From NCBI RefSeq assembly GCF_900115225.1, contig NZ_FOVR01000011.1:62001-126000 (forward strand): a DNA stretch of 64,000 nucleotides, given 5' to 3'. The notes under the pieces were generated by a model, which was not told the origin of the DNA, made no database searches, and saw only the letters and a program-made list of their open reading frames with translations. Each line of letters begins with the position of its first letter. The first letter of the stretch is position 1. Shown here piece after piece: positions 62,067 through 64,000 of the stretch. The DNA is from Cohaesibacter marisflavi. GTDB taxonomy: Bacteria; Pseudomonadota; Alphaproteobacteria; Rhizobiales; Cohaesibacteraceae. The translations under genes were made by a program, and so were the position numbers.

Positions 62067-64000
62067 TCAGACCAGTCTTGCCAGATCCTCCAGCAGGCCA
62101 GCGGCAACTGACAATTTCGAAACCGTCAGATCATCGCTCTGGGTGATCGTGTTGACAGACTTGACCGTACGTTTGATGGCACCGCCTTCCTGCTCAAGCC
62201 AGATTTCCATACCGCTCTTTTCTTTGGTTGCCAGCCCCAGAACATATGCGGTCATCTGATTGTGAGCGGAGGAGATGGAATCGCGAACACGATCCAGAGC
62301 CAGCCCCTCATAATAGTCGGACACATCAAGATCCCCGGCGATCGCATCAATGCGGCCGATATTGAAGTGGCCTGCCACAGCAAAATAGGCCTCGGCGACT
62401 TCATTGAGCGAATGTTGGGATTTCTCTGCAATCAGCACCATATCCGGAATATCCGCGATCAGGAACAGGCGGGCAATTCTGGCGGCCAGATCTGATGGGA
62501 TATTTTTCTGCTCGAATTTGCGGGTGTCGCTTTGTACGAGGTCCGTAAGATAGGCGGGCAGATATTGGTCCATATTGCCAGAAAGCGCGCTGATTCCTTT
62601 TTTATAAAGAGCTACGGTTTCTGCAATCGGGGTTGATGCGGGAATGTTACGCATGAACCACTGGATGTTACCCAGCAGCAGCTTCTGGATTTCTTCATAT
62701 AGCTCCAGCTGCACGGCTCCGGAGATCTTGTTGTCGAGCGCGTCGATGCTTGCGTTGAGGGCAGGCAGATCGAAGGAATCGCGTACCGTCACATAGGCTT
62801 TGGCAATGTCTTTGGCAGACGCGCCCGTCTTGTCGGCAATGCGCGGGATGAGCGTTGCTCCGCCCCGGTTGATCATCGAGTTGGAAATAACCGTCGAGAT
62901 GATTTCGCGGCGCAAGCGATGGCCTTTGATTTCCTCGGCATAGGCCTCACGCATTTTCTCTGGGAAATAATGCATCAGCTCATGTTCGAGATAGCTCTCG
63001 TCGGGGAAGTCGCTATGCAACAGCTCTTCATAGAGCGAGTTTTTGGCATAGGCCAGCAACAGCCCCACTTCGGCGCGGCTGAGAGGCTGGCCCTTCTTAC
63101 GGGCTTCCTTAAGGGCTTCATTGTCGGGCAGGAACTCAACCACACGATCCAGCTCACCGGCTTCTTCGAGCCGTTCCATCAAACGGCGTTGATAGCCGAA
63201 GTCTTCCATGCCGCGCAGCTCTGTGAGCGAGATGGAAAGGGTCTGGAGATAGTTGTTGCGCAGGATCAGCTCGGAGACATTTTCTGTCATTTGGACAAGC
63301 AGCTTGTTGCGGCCATCCAGATCGATCTTGTTCTCGCGGATAGCAGCACCGAAGGCGATCTTGATGTTGACCTCCATATCGGAGCTGTTGACGCCAGCGG
63401 AGTTGTCGATGGCGTCGGAGTTGCAGCGCCCGCCCAGATGGTCGAACTCGATTCGGGCCCGCTGGGTGACACCGAGGTTGGCGCCTTCGCCGATCACCTT
63501 GACGCGTAGCTCTTTGGGCGTGACGCGAATGGCATCATTGGCGCGATCATCCGCATCTGCGTCGGTTTCCGAGCTGGCGCGAATGTAGGTGCCGATGCCG
63601 CCGAACCACAACAGATCGGCAGGCGCCATCAGAATGGCTTTCATCAGCTCTTGCGGCGTGACCTTGGTTTTGGCGATGCCCAAGACGGCTTTGACTTCCT
63701 TGGATAGGGAAATGGATTTTTCGGTGCGCGAGAAGATGCCACCACCCTTTGAAATCAGGCTCTCGTCATAGTCGCGCCAGGAGGAGCGGCCCAGATCGAA
63801 GACACGCTTGCGTTCCTTCCAGCTTTTGGCCGGATCGGGATCCGGATCAATAAAGATGTCCCTGTGGTCAAAGGCCGCGATGAGCCGTGTTTCCTTGGAG
63901 AGCAACATGCCGTTGCCGAAGACGTCGCCGGACATGTCGCCCACGCCAACAGCGGTGAAGGGGTCGCTCTGGATATCGCGATCCATTTCGCGGAAGTGCC
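62067..64000 (-). CDS. gdhB: NAD-specific glutamate dehydrogenase (large type), partial
   Basis: The C-terminal about 640 residues of the large NAD-dependent glutamate dehydrogenase, a family of about 1600 residues; the gene is open at the right edge, so about 950 N-terminal residues are missing. Recognisable parts are VGDMSGDVFGNGMLLS, AAFDHRDIFIDP, LLWFGGIGTYIR and VIGEGANLGVTQRARIEF, the catalytic and NAD-binding blocks. A long helical C-terminal domain follows. It oxidises glutamate to 2-oxoglutarate and ammonia, a catabolic entry to the TCA cycle. Confidence 0.93.
   Translation of the reverse strand, partial: HFREMDRDIQSDPFTAVGVGDMSGDVFGNGMLLSKETRLIAAFDHRDIFIDPDPDPAKSWKERKRVFDLGRSSWRDYDESLISKGGGIFSRTEKSISLSKEVKAVLGIAKTKVTPQELMKAILMAPADLLWFGGIGTYIRASSETDADADDRANDAIRVTPKELRVKVIGEGANLGVTQRARIEFDHLGGRCNSDAIDNSAGVNSSDMEVNIKIAFGAAIRENKIDLDGRNKLLVQMTENVSELILRNNYLQTLSISLTELRGMEDFGYQRRLMERLEEAGELDRVVEFLPDNEALKEARKKGQPLSRAEVGLLLAYAKNSLYEELLHSDFPDESYLEHELMHYFPEKMREAYAEEIKGHRLRREIISTVISNSMINRGGATLIPRIADKTGASAKDIAKAYVTVRDSFDLPALNASIDALDNKISGAVQLELYEEIQKLLLGNIQWFMRNIPASTPIAETVALYKKGISALSGNMDQYLPAYLTDLVQSDTRKFEQKNIPSDLAARIARLFLIADIPDMVLIAEKSQHSLNEVAEAYFAVAGHFNIGRIDAIAGDLDVSDYYEGLALDRVRDSISSAHNQMTAYVLGLATKEKSGMEIWLEQEGGAIKRTVKSVNTITQSDDLTVSKLSVAAGLLEDLARLV

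Overview
The window reads as chromosomal core of an alphaproteobacterium in the Hyphomicrobiales (Rhizobiales). Evidence is the gene order (dapF-mtaB-ftsY-yciB facing ccmGDCBA, rsmB-heparinase-purH, aminotransferase-ftsK-lolA-xthA), alphaproteobacterial families of unknown function (DUF2794, DUF1674, DUF1127, IalB) and a very large NAD-dependent glutamate dehydrogenase. The moderate GC content and the mix of genes would suit a marine genus such as Cohaesibacter, but that is a guess. I see no insertion sequence, prophage, CRISPR array, rRNA or tRNA.

Layout. 0.4-5 kb: sucrose phosphorylase and a histidine kinase/response regulator pair. 5-9 kb: tyrosine phosphatase, a periplasmic unknown, thpR, an aldo/keto reductase, and the tesA / ybbA-ybbP divergon. 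12.8-17.4 kb: Bax-inhibitor-1 family protein, DUF2794, a probable unannotated small RNA with its own terminator, then htpG. 17.6-25.8 kb: dapF-mtaB-ftsY-yciB and a small P-loop protein, converging on the cytochrome c maturation operon ccmABCDG. 26.3-34 kb: a divergent AcnB-type aconitase, a GNAT enzyme, a DUF1989 protein, a half-size EamA transporter, an L-glyceraldehyde-3-phosphate reductase type AKR, an SdhAF4-like protein and htpX. 34-45 kb: small membrane proteins, typA, DUF1643, fucU, argG, a PAP2 phosphatase, a newly called 50-residue ORF, a LysR regulator and rlmN. 45-50 kb: ialB, an RNA 2'-O-methyltransferase, a peptidoglycan-binding protein, a quinone oxidoreductase, a DUF1232 protein, and a 51-residue DUF1127 gene followed by a hairpin array. 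50-64 kb: purH, heparinase-like protein, rsmB, xthA, lolA, ftsK, an aminotransferase and the 3' two fifths of the glutamate dehydrogenase, which runs off the right edge.

The most interesting element is at 49485-49798 on the minus strand. A DUF1127 mini-gene is followed by three tandem stem-loops. Their stems are unrelated, but each displays the same anti-Shine-Dalgarno loop CCUCCUCCC, and the last doubles as the terminator. This is the architecture of the CcsR/'cuckoo' small RNAs of alphaproteobacteria. A second RNA candidate, of unknown family, lies upstream of htpG at about 14977-15203. Most other genes are ordinary housekeeping genes separated by clear intrinsic terminators.
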